From a bacterium HR40 (GTDB lineage Bacteria; Pseudomonadota; Alphaproteobacteria; Geminicoccales; Geminicoccaceae), in contig BEIQ01000001.1 of the NCBI GenBank assembly GCA_002898275.1, forward strand, positions 175,899 to 239,898: 64,000 nucleotides of DNA, given 5' to 3'. This document shows positions 25,789 through 34,558 of the stretch, in pieces (the first letter of the stretch is position 1; each line of letters opens with the position of its first letter). Below the pieces are notes generated by a model, which searched no databases, was not told the DNA's origin, and saw only the letters and a program-made list of their open reading frames with translations. The position numbers were made by a program, and so were the translations under genes.

Positions 25789-26745
25789 TCACCGCGGATG
25801 CCGGAGCCTCGGGTTGGCGAGAATGGCGAGCACGTCCGCTGCCAGATTGAGGAGCACGTAGGTGCTGGCGAAGATCATCCCGCAGGCCTGCACGACCGGG
25901 ACGTCGCGCTTGGCCACCGCGTCCACCATGAGCTGGCCCATGCCCGGATAGACGAAGACCACCTCCACGACGACGACTCCGACCACCAGATAGGCGAGAT
26001 TGAGGACCACCACATTGACGATCGGCGCCAACGCATTGGGCAGGGCGTGGCGGAGGATGACCCGGGTGCGGCCGAGCCCTTTGAGTTCGGCCATCTCGAT
26101 GTAGGGGCTCGTCATGACGGCGAGGATGGCGGCGCGGGTCATGCGCATCATGTGAGCGGTGACGACGAGAGCGAGGGTGGCCACCGGCAGGGCGACCGCC
26201 GCCAGCCGCTCGCCGAGACCGAGACCGGCGTGGACGCTGGCGAGCGATGGCACCCACATGAGCTTCACCGCAAAGACGAAGATGAGCCCGTAGCCGACGA
26301 AAAACTCCGGCATGGAAATGGCCGAGAGGGTGAGCACGGAGATCGTCTTGTCGATCGCCGTCTCCCGCCAGCGCGCGGCGATCACGCCGAGGCCGAGCGC
26401 GAGGGGGACGGCCACGGCCGCGGCGGCGCCGGCGAGGAAGAGACTATTCTCGAGCCGGCCGGCGATCATCTCGGCAATCGGCCGCCGGCTTGCCAGGGAG
26501 GTGCCGAGGTCGCCCTGCAGCAGAGCGGACAACCAGAGGAGGTAGCGGAGCCAGGCCGGGCGATCGAGGCCGAGCTCTTCCCGGATGCTCGCCACTGCCT
26601 CGGGGGTCGCTGTCTGGCCGAGGATGGCTTCGGCCACGTCACCCGGCAGGATCTCGGTGCCGGCGAAGATCAGAAACGACACCGCGAGCAGGGTGACCCC
26701 GCCGTGAATCAGGCGCTGGCAGACGAGCCGCGCGAGCGACGGCAC
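25789..26745 (-). CDS. DppB-like ABC importer permease
   Basis: A 318-residue permease of the DppB/OppB type. The first helix (GGVTLLAVSFLIFAGTEILPGD) and the external segment with ELGLDRPAWLRYLLWL are characteristic, and the EAA loop MAELKGLGRTRVILRHALPN is followed by the final YPGMGQLMVDAV block. The start is a GTG three bases after the stop of the binding protein gene. With the DppC-like protein it would form the heteromeric channel. Confidence 0.94.
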   Translation of the reverse strand: MPSLARLVCQRLIHGGVTLLAVSFLIFAGTEILPGDVAEAILGQTATPEAVASIREELGLDRPAWLRYLLWLSALLQGDLGTSLASRRPIAEMIAGRLENSLFLAGAAAAVAVPLALGLGVIAARWRETAIDKTISVLTLSAISMPEFFVGYGLIFVFAVKLMWVPSLASVHAGLGLGERLAAVALPVATLALVVTAHMMRMTRAAILAVMTSPYIEMAELKGLGRTRVILRHALPNALAPIVNVVVLNLAYLVVGVVVVEVVFVYPGMGQLMVDAVAKRDVPVVQACGMIFASTYVLLNLAADVLAILANPRLRHPR

Positions 26746-26748
26746 CGG

Positions 26749-28320
26749 TCAGAGATCCGCGAAATACAGCTGCTCGGCGGCACGCAGACCGGTGAGCACC
26801 GGCACCGGCACCATGCCGGTGACGTTCTTGGCCGCACCGAAGAGGAAATTGTTGAACATCGGTACGATTTCGCCGCCGTCCTCCCAGATCATGCGCTGGC
26901 ACTCGGCGTAGAGCGCGCGGCGCTTGCTGTCGTCGAGTTCCCCCCGCGCCTGGTCGAGCAGGCGGTCGAACTCCGGGCGCTTCCAGAAGCTCTCGTTCCA
27001 CGGTGCATCGGAACGGTAGGCGACCGACAGCATGAGATCGGCGGTCGGCCGGCCACCCCAGTAGGAACCGCAGAACGGCTTCTTCATCCAGACGTCCGAC
27101 CAATAGCCGTCATTGGGCACGCGCACGATGTCGAGCGCGATCCCGGCCTTCGCCAGATGCTCCTTGTAGAGCTGGGCAGCATCGACCGCGCCGGTGAAGG
27201 CGGCGTCGGCGATGTGGAGCGTAATCGCGCCGCTATGGCCGGATTTCTTGAAGTGGAAGGCGGCGCGCTCGGGATCGTATTGTCGTTGCGGCAAGGCGGC
27301 ATGGAAGAAAGGATCGAACTCGGGAATGGGATGGTCGTTGCCGACCCGACCATAGCCGCGCAGGATCTTGTCGACCAGATCGTGGCGGTCGATGCCCCAT
27401 TTGAGCGCGAGCCGCAAGTCGTTGTTGTCAAAGGGCGGGGTGTCGCAGCGCATGACGAAGGTATAATGACCGGCGCTGGGCACATCGAGGATCGCGACAT
27501 TGGACGCCCGGGCGAGCAGGTGCACGGTCTTGGGGTCGAGCCGGTTGACGAAGTGCACGGCCCCGGTCTGGAGTGCGCTCGTGCGTGCCGTGAGATCGTT
27601 GAGGGCCAGCGTCTCGACCGAATCGGCCCAGCCGCGCCCTTCCTTCCAGTAGTTCGGGTTGCGTTCGGCGAGCGTCCGCACCCCCGGTTCGAAGACCCGG
27701 ATGACATAGGGGCCGGTCCCGATCGGGCTGCGGAAATCGCTGCCGTCCGGAACGATCAAGAGATGATAGTCCGAGAGCACATAGGGCAGGTCGGCATAGG
27801 GGCCGTGGAGCTCGAAGGTGACCTCGTAGGTGTCGCTCGCCCGCACGCTCTTCACCACCTCGAGATAGCCCTTGGCTCCCGACTGCGATTTCTCGCCGAG
27901 ATGGTGGTGGAGCGAATAGACGACGTCGGCAGCGGTCATCTCCTTGCCATTGTGGAAGGTCACCCCGCGCCGCAGCTTGAACACCCAGACCGTCGCATCG
28001 GCATTCGCTTCCCAGGCGGTGGCGAGTTCCGGACGTGCCTCGACCTTCTCGTCGACCTCGACGAGACAGTTGCCCCATTGATAGCCCACGGTTTGCAGAT
28101 AGGTGGCGGTGTACGTGGCGGGATCGAGACTGTCGGTGGCGGCTGCTCCGTCGATGCCGAGCTTGAGGTGGCCGCCACGCTTGGGCCGAGCCGCTTGTGC
28201 CCGCAACGAGTCGTCAGGACGCCACAGCAGCGCGGCACCGGCCAGCGCCGTGCTGGCCAGAAAAGTGCGCCGGTGCATGGCCCCGGTCGTGGTGGTCGTC
28301 GCGTTCGTTGGCTGCGTCAT
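26749..28320 (-). CDS. Tat-exported substrate-binding protein of the peptide-type importer
   Basis: A 523-residue SBP family 5 periplasmic binding protein. The N-terminus carries a run of Thr, then a twin-arginine signal MHRRTFLASTALAGAALLW, so export by Tat is expected. The binding fold shows LATAWEANADATVWVFKLR, GVTFHNGKEMTAADVVYSL and GTGPYVIRVFEPG in the normal order. GGGAGGGAGG lies before the ATG. It is the first gene of the importer operon and divergent from aminopeptidase N, which makes peptides plausible substrates. Nickel, opines or other solutes cannot be excluded. Confidence 0.92.
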   Translation of the reverse strand: MTQPTNATTTTTGAMHRRTFLASTALAGAALLWRPDDSLRAQAARPKRGGHLKLGIDGAAATDSLDPATYTATYLQTVGYQWGNCLVEVDEKVEARPELATAWEANADATVWVFKLRRGVTFHNGKEMTAADVVYSLHHHLGEKSQSGAKGYLEVVKSVRASDTYEVTFELHGPYADLPYVLSDYHLLIVPDGSDFRSPIGTGPYVIRVFEPGVRTLAERNPNYWKEGRGWADSVETLALNDLTARTSALQTGAVHFVNRLDPKTVHLLARASNVAILDVPSAGHYTFVMRCDTPPFDNNDLRLALKWGIDRHDLVDKILRGYGRVGNDHPIPEFDPFFHAALPQRQYDPERAAFHFKKSGHSGAITLHIADAAFTGAVDAAQLYKEHLAKAGIALDIVRVPNDGYWSDVWMKKPFCGSYWGGRPTADLMLSVAYRSDAPWNESFWKRPEFDRLLDQARGELDDSKRRALYAECQRMIWEDGGEIVPMFNNFLFGAAKNVTGMVPVPVLTGLRAAEQLYFADL

Positions 28321-28547
28321 GCCCCTCCCTCCCTGACCGTGCGGAGGCCCGCGAGAGCCATCCTTTGGGTATGTTGGCCCGCTCATCCCACAAGCGGCAT
28401 CGGCCATCCGGCTTCGCCCCGGCGACGGAATCCTGTGGGTTTGCGACATCACGGGCAGCCGTGGCGGCATCGCAGGACGCCCTTTCGGCTGGTCGCTGGC
28501 AGCTGCGCTGCTATCTCCCGTGTCCGACCATGTCGGCTGGATACAGC

Positions 28548-31166
28548 ATGAAGGACCAGCGCGAGCGTCGCCCCGTTCGTCTCGAGGACTATCGACCGCC
28601 GGCGTTTCGCACGCATGCCGTGGAACTCAGCTTCGACCTGGATGCCGAACGGACGGAGGTCGACATGCGTGCCCGGATCCGGCGCGAGCGGGAAGGCCCT
28701 CTCGTGCTCTACGGTCGCGATCTCGAGACGCTGTCATTCTCGGTCAACGGCGACCCGCTCGATCCGGCCGATCTCCCTGTCGACGGCGAGACGCTGACGC
28801 TCGAGGAGGTTCCGGACGAGATCGAGCTCGCGGTGCGAACGCGCATCGCACCCCGTGACAACGGCACGCTCATGGGGCTCTACGAGAGCGGAGGCATCCT
28901 CTGCACCCAGTGCGAGGCGGAGGGCTTCCGGCGCATCACCTGGTTCCAGGACCGGCCGGACGTTTTGCCGACATGGCGGGTCAAGCTGGTGGCCGACCGC
29001 AACCGTTACCCGGTGCTGCTCTCCAACGGCAACCCCGTCGATGCCGGCTCCCACGAGGACGGCCGGCACTATGCCGTTTGGGACGACCCCTTCCCCAAGC
29101 CCTCTTACCTCTTCGCTCTCGTCGCCGGGGATCTGGCCTCGATCGAGTCGCGCCACCGTACCCCTTCGGGGCGCGACGTGGTGCTGCGACTGTGGGCGCC
29201 CAAACGGGTGGTCGGCCGTTGCCGCCACGCGCTCGCTTGCCTCGAGCGGGCGATGCGCTGGGACGAAGAGGTGTTCGGGCTGGAATGCGACCTCGACCTC
29301 TACCAAATCGTCGCCATCGATGATTTCAACTTCGGGGCGATGGAGAACAAGGGTCTGAACATCTTCAATTCGTCGGCCCTGCTCGCCGATCCCGACACGG
29401 CGACCGACGCGGATTACGTCCGCATCTTGCGCATTGTCGCCCACGAGTACTTCCACAACTGGACCGGCAACCGGGTGACACTGCGGGACTGGTTCCAGCT
29501 CACCCTCAAGGAGGGGCTCACGGTCTACCGCGACCAGAAGTTCATGGAAGACGTGTGGTCGCGGGCAGTGGCGCGCATCTCGGACGTCGTGAGCCTGCGC
29601 GAGAGCCAGTTTCCCGAGGACGCGAGCCCGCTCGCGCATCCGGTACGCCCCAAGCAGTACATCGAGATCAACAATTTCTACACCGCCACGGTCTACCAGA
29701 AGGGGGCGGAGATCGTGCGCATGCTCGAGAGCCTGCTCGGGCGCGACACTTTCGTGCAGGGGGTGCGCGAGTTCCTCCGCCGGATGGACGGCCGGGCCGC
29801 GACCTGCGAAGATTTCCTCGCGGCCATGGAAGCGGTCTCCGGTCGCGACCTCTCCGCCTTTGCGCGCTGGTACGACCAAAAGGGCACGCCGCGAGTCCAT
29901 CTCGCGACTGGCTTCGAGCCTGCAGATCGCCGGTACTGGCTGGAGTTCCGCCAGGTGCGACCGGATGGCGGCGATCCCCTCGTCCTTCCGATTCGGGTCG
30001 CCCTACTCGATGGCGAGGGCCAGCACGTGCGGCTGCGGCTCGCGGGCGAGAACGAGCCGGTCGGTGGCGAACGCGTGCTCGAGCTCGCGCAGGAGAGCGC
30101 GCGTTTCGTGTTCGAGGACATCGGCGCACCGGTGGTGCCGTCGGTGCTGCGCTTCTTCTCCGCGCCGGTTCGCCTCGACACCGCCTTTTCGGAGCGCGAC
30201 CTCGCCCATCTCGCGGAGCACGACGACGATCCCGTCAATCGCTGGGATGCCCTTCAGACACTGGCCCTGCGCGCCATGCTCGCAGCCCACGACGGTCAGC
30301 GCAGCGAAGCGGGTCGCATCTTGGTCGGCCTGTTCGGCCGGCTGCTCGCGCGGTTGCCGACCGATCTCGCCTTTGCCGCGAGGCTGCTCGCGCTGCCGAG
30401 CCGGACCTACCTCGCGCAAGAGCGCGAGCCGGTCGATCCCGAACGGGTCGACAAGGCCTGGCGGCAGGTGCGCGAGCTCGTGGCGACGGCACATGCCGAG
30501 GACTGGCGGGCCCTCTACGATCGTCTCGCCCCCGCCGGCCGTTGGCAGGTCGATCCGCACGCCGTCGGCCGCCGCGCCCTCCGCAATCTGGCGCTCGCCT
30601 GGTTCGCCGTCGCCGCTCCGGCCGATGGCGATGCGCTGGTGCGCCAACAGCTGCGGGAGGCCGACAACCTCACCGATCGTCTGGCAGCCCTCGCCGTGGC
30701 CTGCGATCTGCAGCTGCCCTGTCTGGGCGAGGTGATGATGACGTTCTACCGGCGTTTTGCCGGCGAGCCGCTCGTGGTGGACAAATGGTTCGCCCTGCAG
30801 GCCGGCATCGAGGACGACGAGGCGGTGGCTCGTGTGCGGACTTTGATGCGGCATCCAGTCTTCACCCTGGCCAATCCCAATCGCGTGCGAGCGCTGCTCG
30901 GCACCTTTGCCCACGCCAATCTGCGTGGTTTCCACCGCCCCGACGGCAGCGGCTACCGACTGCTCGCCGACGCCATTCTCGAGATCGACCGCCGCAACCC
31001 GCAGCTCGCCGCCCGTCTCGCCGCGCCGCTCGCCCGTTTCCAGCGGCTCGAGCCGGGCCGCAGGGCCCGCATGCGCGAGGAGCTGGTGCGCCTCGCCGAA
31101 AGTCGCAGCATTTCCCGCGATCTCTACGAAATGGTGGCCAAAAGCCTCGGCCGCGAGGCGGGCTGA
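28548..31166 (+). CDS. pepN: Aminopeptidase N
   Basis: An 872-residue M1 family zinc aminopeptidase. The substrate-recognition motif GAMENKG and the zinc site HEYFHNWTGNR (His299, Glu300, His303) with the downstream Glu in LKEGLT are intact. The C-terminal helical domain keeps FTLANPNRVRALLGTFA and DGSGYRLLADAI as in the E. coli enzyme. An in-frame ATG at 28530 is an alternative start; neither has a strong ribosome site. It is divergent from a peptide-type ABC importer across a 227-base gap, and the two may form a peptide use unit. Confidence 0.95.
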   Translation: MKDQRERRPVRLEDYRPPAFRTHAVELSFDLDAERTEVDMRARIRREREGPLVLYGRDLETLSFSVNGDPLDPADLPVDGETLTLEEVPDEIELAVRTRIAPRDNGTLMGLYESGGILCTQCEAEGFRRITWFQDRPDVLPTWRVKLVADRNRYPVLLSNGNPVDAGSHEDGRHYAVWDDPFPKPSYLFALVAGDLASIESRHRTPSGRDVVLRLWAPKRVVGRCRHALACLERAMRWDEEVFGLECDLDLYQIVAIDDFNFGAMENKGLNIFNSSALLADPDTATDADYVRILRIVAHEYFHNWTGNRVTLRDWFQLTLKEGLTVYRDQKFMEDVWSRAVARISDVVSLRESQFPEDASPLAHPVRPKQYIEINNFYTATVYQKGAEIVRMLESLLGRDTFVQGVREFLRRMDGRAATCEDFLAAMEAVSGRDLSAFARWYDQKGTPRVHLATGFEPADRRYWLEFRQVRPDGGDPLVLPIRVALLDGEGQHVRLRLAGENEPVGGERVLELAQESARFVFEDIGAPVVPSVLRFFSAPVRLDTAFSERDLAHLAEHDDDPVNRWDALQTLALRAMLAAHDGQRSEAGRILVGLFGRLLARLPTDLAFAARLLALPSRTYLAQEREPVDPERVDKAWRQVRELVATAHAEDWRALYDRLAPAGRWQVDPHAVGRRALRNLALAWFAVAAPADGDALVRQQLREADNLTDRLAALAVACDLQLPCLGEVMMTFYRRFAGEPLVVDKWFALQAGIEDDEAVARVRTLMRHPVFTLANPNRVRALLGTFAHANLRGFHRPDGSGYRLLADAILEIDRRNPQLAARLAAPLARFQRLEPGRRARMREELVRLAESRSISRDLYEMVAKSLGREAG

Positions 31167-31180
31167 GGCGCATTTCTGTT

Positions 31181-32458
31181 CTAGAGGCGGCGATGCGGCA
31201 GCGGTGCCTCGCGCACCGGTGCGATCGCAGGCCCTGCGAGATAGTCCACATGGGCGGCGAGGGCTTCCCGCAGGCGCTCCGGGGTCGCGAGCTCGAGACA
31301 GACGGCGCGCAGGCGCAGGCGATGGGCCGCCGCGGCGAAATCGGCGAGCGGTTTCTGGCCTTCGCTATCGGCGACGGTCACGAAGCGCACGCCGGTCCCC
31401 TCGAGGCTGCGGATCGCCGGCAGTCGGCCCGAGAGCCGCACCGCGATGCCGAGGGCGAAAGGCGCGAGATAACCGGCGAGATCGCGCAGCCGCGGCTGGA
31501 GCAGGGTATCGGGGAGGTCGACGATCTCGAAGACGAGATGCCGCCGCGACCGCTCGCGGAACCGACGGCAGACTTCGGTATAGCTCCGGCGCGGAGCGGC
31601 CGTGAGCAGGGTCTCGGCGTGGACCGGGACGACGAGGATGCCCCTGCCGCCGCGGGAGGTGGCGAGCGGCCGCGCGCTTTGCTCGAGCAACCACAGATCC
31701 AAAAGGGCATCGAAGACCCCGAGGAGCCGCTCCTCGCACAGCCGCTCCGCTGGTTGGAGCTCGCCGCCGGCATCCTTCCAGCAGGCAGACAGTCGGTGGG
31801 CGGCGACGAGCCGCTTGCGCGGGTGAACGAGGGGTTCGTAGCCCACGACCAGCCGGTCGGCGATGGCGGCAAAAGCCTGCCGTTCCGCAGCTTCCGCCTC
31901 GCGTTCGCAATGGGCGATGCGGTCGCGCAGCTGGGCCACGTCGCTCACCCCTTCGAGGCCGCGCACGAGATCGAAGGGAAGGGTCCGGCAGCGGATCGCC
32001 ACCCCGCCGGGGAGCAGGCCGCACAAGCGGGCGGTGAGCTCGGAGGCTGTCAGTTCCATGTGCGCCTTGGCGTCCGACCGTCGGCGGCCGGAGGTGAACA
32101 CCCAGAGCGTGGTCTCGTCCACCACGAGATAGAGGTCATGGGCGCCGGTGACGCGGTCGAGCGTGTGTTCGATGATCTGGAACACCTTTTCGCGGATCTC
32201 CGGCCAGCGGCGGCCGAAACGCAGGCGAAGCTCCGCGAGATCGAACACGTGCAGGGCACCGAGCAGGCGGGCGTGGGGGAGGGCGGCATGGTGGCGGCGG
32301 AACTCCGCCAAGCGCCGCACGAATTCGGCCGGGTGCGTGGGATCGAGCCCCTTGCGGCCACGCGGCGGGTAAAGGGTGAAGGCCGCGCCCTGACCTTCCG
32401 GCTCGTTCGCCGGATGGGCGGCGGGATTGGCCGGCAGGTGGAGCGAGGGGCTCGCCAT
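31181..32458 (-). CDS. Degenerate GGDEF/EAL-like protein
   Basis: A 425-residue soluble protein without transmembrane segments. Residues of about 40-190 have a GGDEF-like pattern, but where the catalytic Gly-Gly-Asp-Glu-Phe should be there is LVVDETTLWVF. The C-terminal 230 residues follow the EAL fold: VVGYEPLVHPRKRLVAAHRL stands where a Glu-Ala-Leu would be, LVFEIVDLP where Leu-Glu-Ile-Thr-Glu-Ser is usual, and VDYLAGPAIAPV where Asp-Tyr-x-Gln-Gly-Tyr is usual. The catalytic acidic residues appear lost, so it is probably a binding or scaffold protein rather than a cyclic-di-GMP enzyme. The domain calls are from pattern only. A GTG at 32497 is an alternative start. Confidence 0.6.
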   Translation of the reverse strand: MASPSLHLPANPAAHPANEPEGQGAAFTLYPPRGRKGLDPTHPAEFVRRLAEFRRHHAALPHARLLGALHVFDLAELRLRFGRRWPEIREKVFQIIEHTLDRVTGAHDLYLVVDETTLWVFTSGRRRSDAKAHMELTASELTARLCGLLPGGVAIRCRTLPFDLVRGLEGVSDVAQLRDRIAHCEREAEAAERQAFAAIADRLVVGYEPLVHPRKRLVAAHRLSACWKDAGGELQPAERLCEERLLGVFDALLDLWLLEQSARPLATSRGGRGILVVPVHAETLLTAAPRRSYTEVCRRFRERSRRHLVFEIVDLPDTLLQPRLRDLAGYLAPFALGIAVRLSGRLPAIRSLEGTGVRFVTVADSEGQKPLADFAAAAHRLRLRAVCLELATPERLREALAAHVDYLAGPAIAPVREAPLPHRRL

Positions 32459-32504
32459 GCACACACATCCGTGGACATCGAGGGCGTCTTTTGCCACCTA
32501 AGCG

Positions 32505-32519
32505 TTAAGCCTTCCCTAA
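32505..32519. promoter_or_regulatory. CtrA-type box TTAA-N7-CTAA
   Basis: TTAA (32505-32508) and CTAA (32516-32519) are seven bases apart, one mismatch from the TTAA-N7-TTAA consensus of the alphaproteobacterial master regulator CtrA. TTAA is rare in this GC-rich window. The site lies in the divergent gap between the GGDEF/EAL-like gene and cysQ. Confidence 0.35.
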
Positions 32520-32535
32520 CTCTGGGGAACGATTT

Positions 32536-32554
32536 GGAAGCCTCCGCGGCTTCC
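32536..32554. promoter_or_regulatory. Perfect inverted repeat upstream of cysQ
   Basis: GGAAGCC (32536-32542) and GGCTTCC (32548-32554) form a seven-base perfect inverted repeat with a five-base spacer, about 45 bases before the cysQ ATG. It may be an operator or a leader hairpin; no regulator can be named. Confidence 0.3.
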
Positions 32555-32598
32555 GCCCCGCCTCTCGCGGTTCCTTCCGCCATGGAGACCAGCAGCCG

Positions 32599-33384
32599 AT
32601 GAGCCTCCTTTCCGCGGTCGATCTCGCCGCTCTCCTGACGCTCGCCCAGCGCGCCGGCGCGGCGATCCTCGAGGTCTATGCCGGAGATGCCCGTGTGCGC
32701 CGCAAGGGCGACGCGTCGCCGGTTACGGTTGCCGACGAGCTGGCGGAAGCGATCATCCTGGAAACCCTCGGTCGCGACTTTCCGGGAGTGCCGGTGGTCG
32801 CCGAGGAGTCGGTGGCCGCCGGCAAGGTGCCCGAGGTCGGGGATGCGCCGTTCTGGCTCGTCGATCCGCTCGACGGCACGCGCGAGTTCCTCACTCGCAA
32901 CGGCGAATTCACCGTCAACATCGCCCTCGTCGAGGACCGGGTGCCGGTGCTCGGGATCGTGCTGGCGCCGGCGCTCGGTGTCGCCTGGACCGGGGTGCGC
33001 CACCGGGGAGCACTGCGCCACGAGGCCGACGGCAGCCGGCCGATCGCCGTGCGGAGAGCGGATCCCGCGAGGCTCGTCGCGGTGGCGAGCCGCTCGCATC
33101 GCGACCCGGAGACGGATGCCTGGCTCGCCCGCCACGGCATCGCCGACACGGTCGCGGCCGGCAGCTCTCTCAAGTTCTGTGCGGTGGCGGAGGGGCAGGC
33201 GGACGTCTATCCTCGCTTCGGCCCCACCATGGAATGGGACACGGCCGCTGGACAGGCGGTCCTCGAGGCGGCCGGGGGCCAGGTGCTCACGGTCGCCGGT
33301 GACTCTCTCCGCTATGCCAAACCGGGCTTTCGCAATCCCGGTTTCGTCGCCTGGGGCGGACTGGCACCGTTTCGCGCCATCTGA
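32599..33384 (+). CDS. cysQ: 3'(2'),5'-bisphosphate nucleotidase CysQ
   Basis: A 261-residue inositol-monophosphatase-fold enzyme that removes the 3' phosphate from PAP or PAPS, by-products of sulfate assimilation and coenzyme A transfer. The metal-binding motif WLVDPLDGTREF is present, together with VVAEES upstream and the second motif MEWDTAAGQAVLEAAGG. The length and the Arg-Glu-Phe after DPLDGT are CysQ-like rather than inositol phosphatase-like. It starts about 140 bases from the divergent GGDEF/EAL-like gene; no sulfate-assimilation gene is adjacent. Confidence 0.92.
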   Translation: MSLLSAVDLAALLTLAQRAGAAILEVYAGDARVRRKGDASPVTVADELAEAIILETLGRDFPGVPVVAEESVAAGKVPEVGDAPFWLVDPLDGTREFLTRNGEFTVNIALVEDRVPVLGIVLAPALGVAWTGVRHRGALRHEADGSRPIAVRRADPARLVAVASRSHRDPETDAWLARHGIADTVAAGSSLKFCAVAEGQADVYPRFGPTMEWDTAAGQAVLEAAGGQVLTVAGDSLRYAKPGFRNPGFVAWGGLAPFRAI

Positions 33385-33460
33385 AAAGGCGGTGCCTCCC
33401 GGACCTTGGCGGAGGCTCGCGCCGGTGCGGACTTTGCCGAGAGAGGATCGGGAGGAGGAC

Positions 33461-34528
33461 ATGGACGGCCGGCTTCCCCTCGTTCTGCGCTTGGCCCGGC
33501 GGCTCGATCCCGAGCTCGCCCACGCGATCGCCCTGCGCGGTGTGCGCTTGTGGCCGGCAATCGCCCTCGAGCCATCGCCCCGGTTGCGGACTCGGCTCGC
33601 TTCGCTGGAGCTCCCGCATCCCGTGGGGCTGGCGGCCGGCTTCGACAAGAACGCCGTGGCCGTGGACGCGCTTTTCCGGCTCGGCTTTGCCTTCGTCGAG
33701 GTGGGCACGGTCACGCCGCGGCCGCAGCCGGGCCATCCGCGACCGCGCCTGTTCCGGCTCGTTGCCGATCGCGCCATCGTCAACCGCATGGGCTTCAACA
33801 ACGACGGCATGGAGCGGGTGGCGGCCCGCCTCGAGCGTCGGCGGGGACGGCCGGGGGTGGTCGGAGTCAATGTCGGTATCAATCGCGACAGCGAGGATCC
33901 GCGAGCCGACTTCCGGCGCATCTACGAACGCCTCGCACCGCTCGCCGACTACGTGACCATCAATGTCTCCTCCCCCAACACTCCCGGATTGCGGGAGCTG
34001 CAGGCGGCAGCGCGGCTTCGCCCCATCCTCGCGGATCTCGGCGACGCCCGCGCGCGGCTGGGGTGTAGGGGGCCCATCTTCCTCAAGATCGCCCCCGACC
34101 TCGAGGAGGAGGAGATCGCTGCGATCGTGGAAACCGCGCTCTCGTGCGGGATCGAGGGGATCGTCGCCACCAACACCACGATCAAGAGGCCCGCGGGCCT
34201 GCGCTCGCTCGAAGCGACCGAGCCTGGCGGTCTGAGTGGCGCCCCCCTGTTCGGCCCCTCGACGGCCGTGCTCGCGCGGGTGGCGCGCCTGGCGGCAGGG
34301 CGGCTCGCGCTAGTCGGCTGTGGGGGGATTTTCGGGCCCGAGGACGCCTTTAGCAAGATCCGCGCGGGTGCTCGGGCCGTCCAGCTGTACACGGCACTCG
34401 TCTTCGAGGGGCCGGGGGTGGTGCGGCGGATCGTGCACGGTCTCGACGCGATCCTCGAGCGCGAGGGTTGGCCGGACCTGCTTTCGGCGGTCGCCGCCGA
34501 TCTCGGGTCGGCGGCCGATGGCGCATGA
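33461..34528 (+). CDS. pyrD: Dihydroorotate dehydrogenase (quinone), class 2
   Basis: A 355-residue membrane-associated flavoenzyme of pyrimidine synthesis that passes electrons from dihydroorotate to ubiquinone. The N-terminal helix (LVLRLARRLDPELAHAIALR) for membrane contact marks class 2. The FMN site LAAGFDKNA, the catalytic Ser in NVSSPNTPGL and the late motif GGLSGAPLFGPS are present. GGAGGAGG lies before the ATG. It follows cysQ by 76 bases and ends 30 bases before the convergent old-yellow-enzyme family gene. Confidence 0.95.
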   Translation: MDGRLPLVLRLARRLDPELAHAIALRGVRLWPAIALEPSPRLRTRLASLELPHPVGLAAGFDKNAVAVDALFRLGFAFVEVGTVTPRPQPGHPRPRLFRLVADRAIVNRMGFNNDGMERVAARLERRRGRPGVVGVNVGINRDSEDPRADFRRIYERLAPLADYVTINVSSPNTPGLRELQAAARLRPILADLGDARARLGCRGPIFLKIAPDLEEEEIAAIVETALSCGIEGIVATNTTIKRPAGLRSLEATEPGGLSGAPLFGPSTAVLARVARLAAGRLALVGCGGIFGPEDAFSKIRAGARAVQLYTALVFEGPGVVRRIVHGLDAILEREGWPDLLSAVAADLGSAADGA

Positions 34529-34558
34529 AAGCTGGCGAGCCAGATCGGCGATGTCGGG

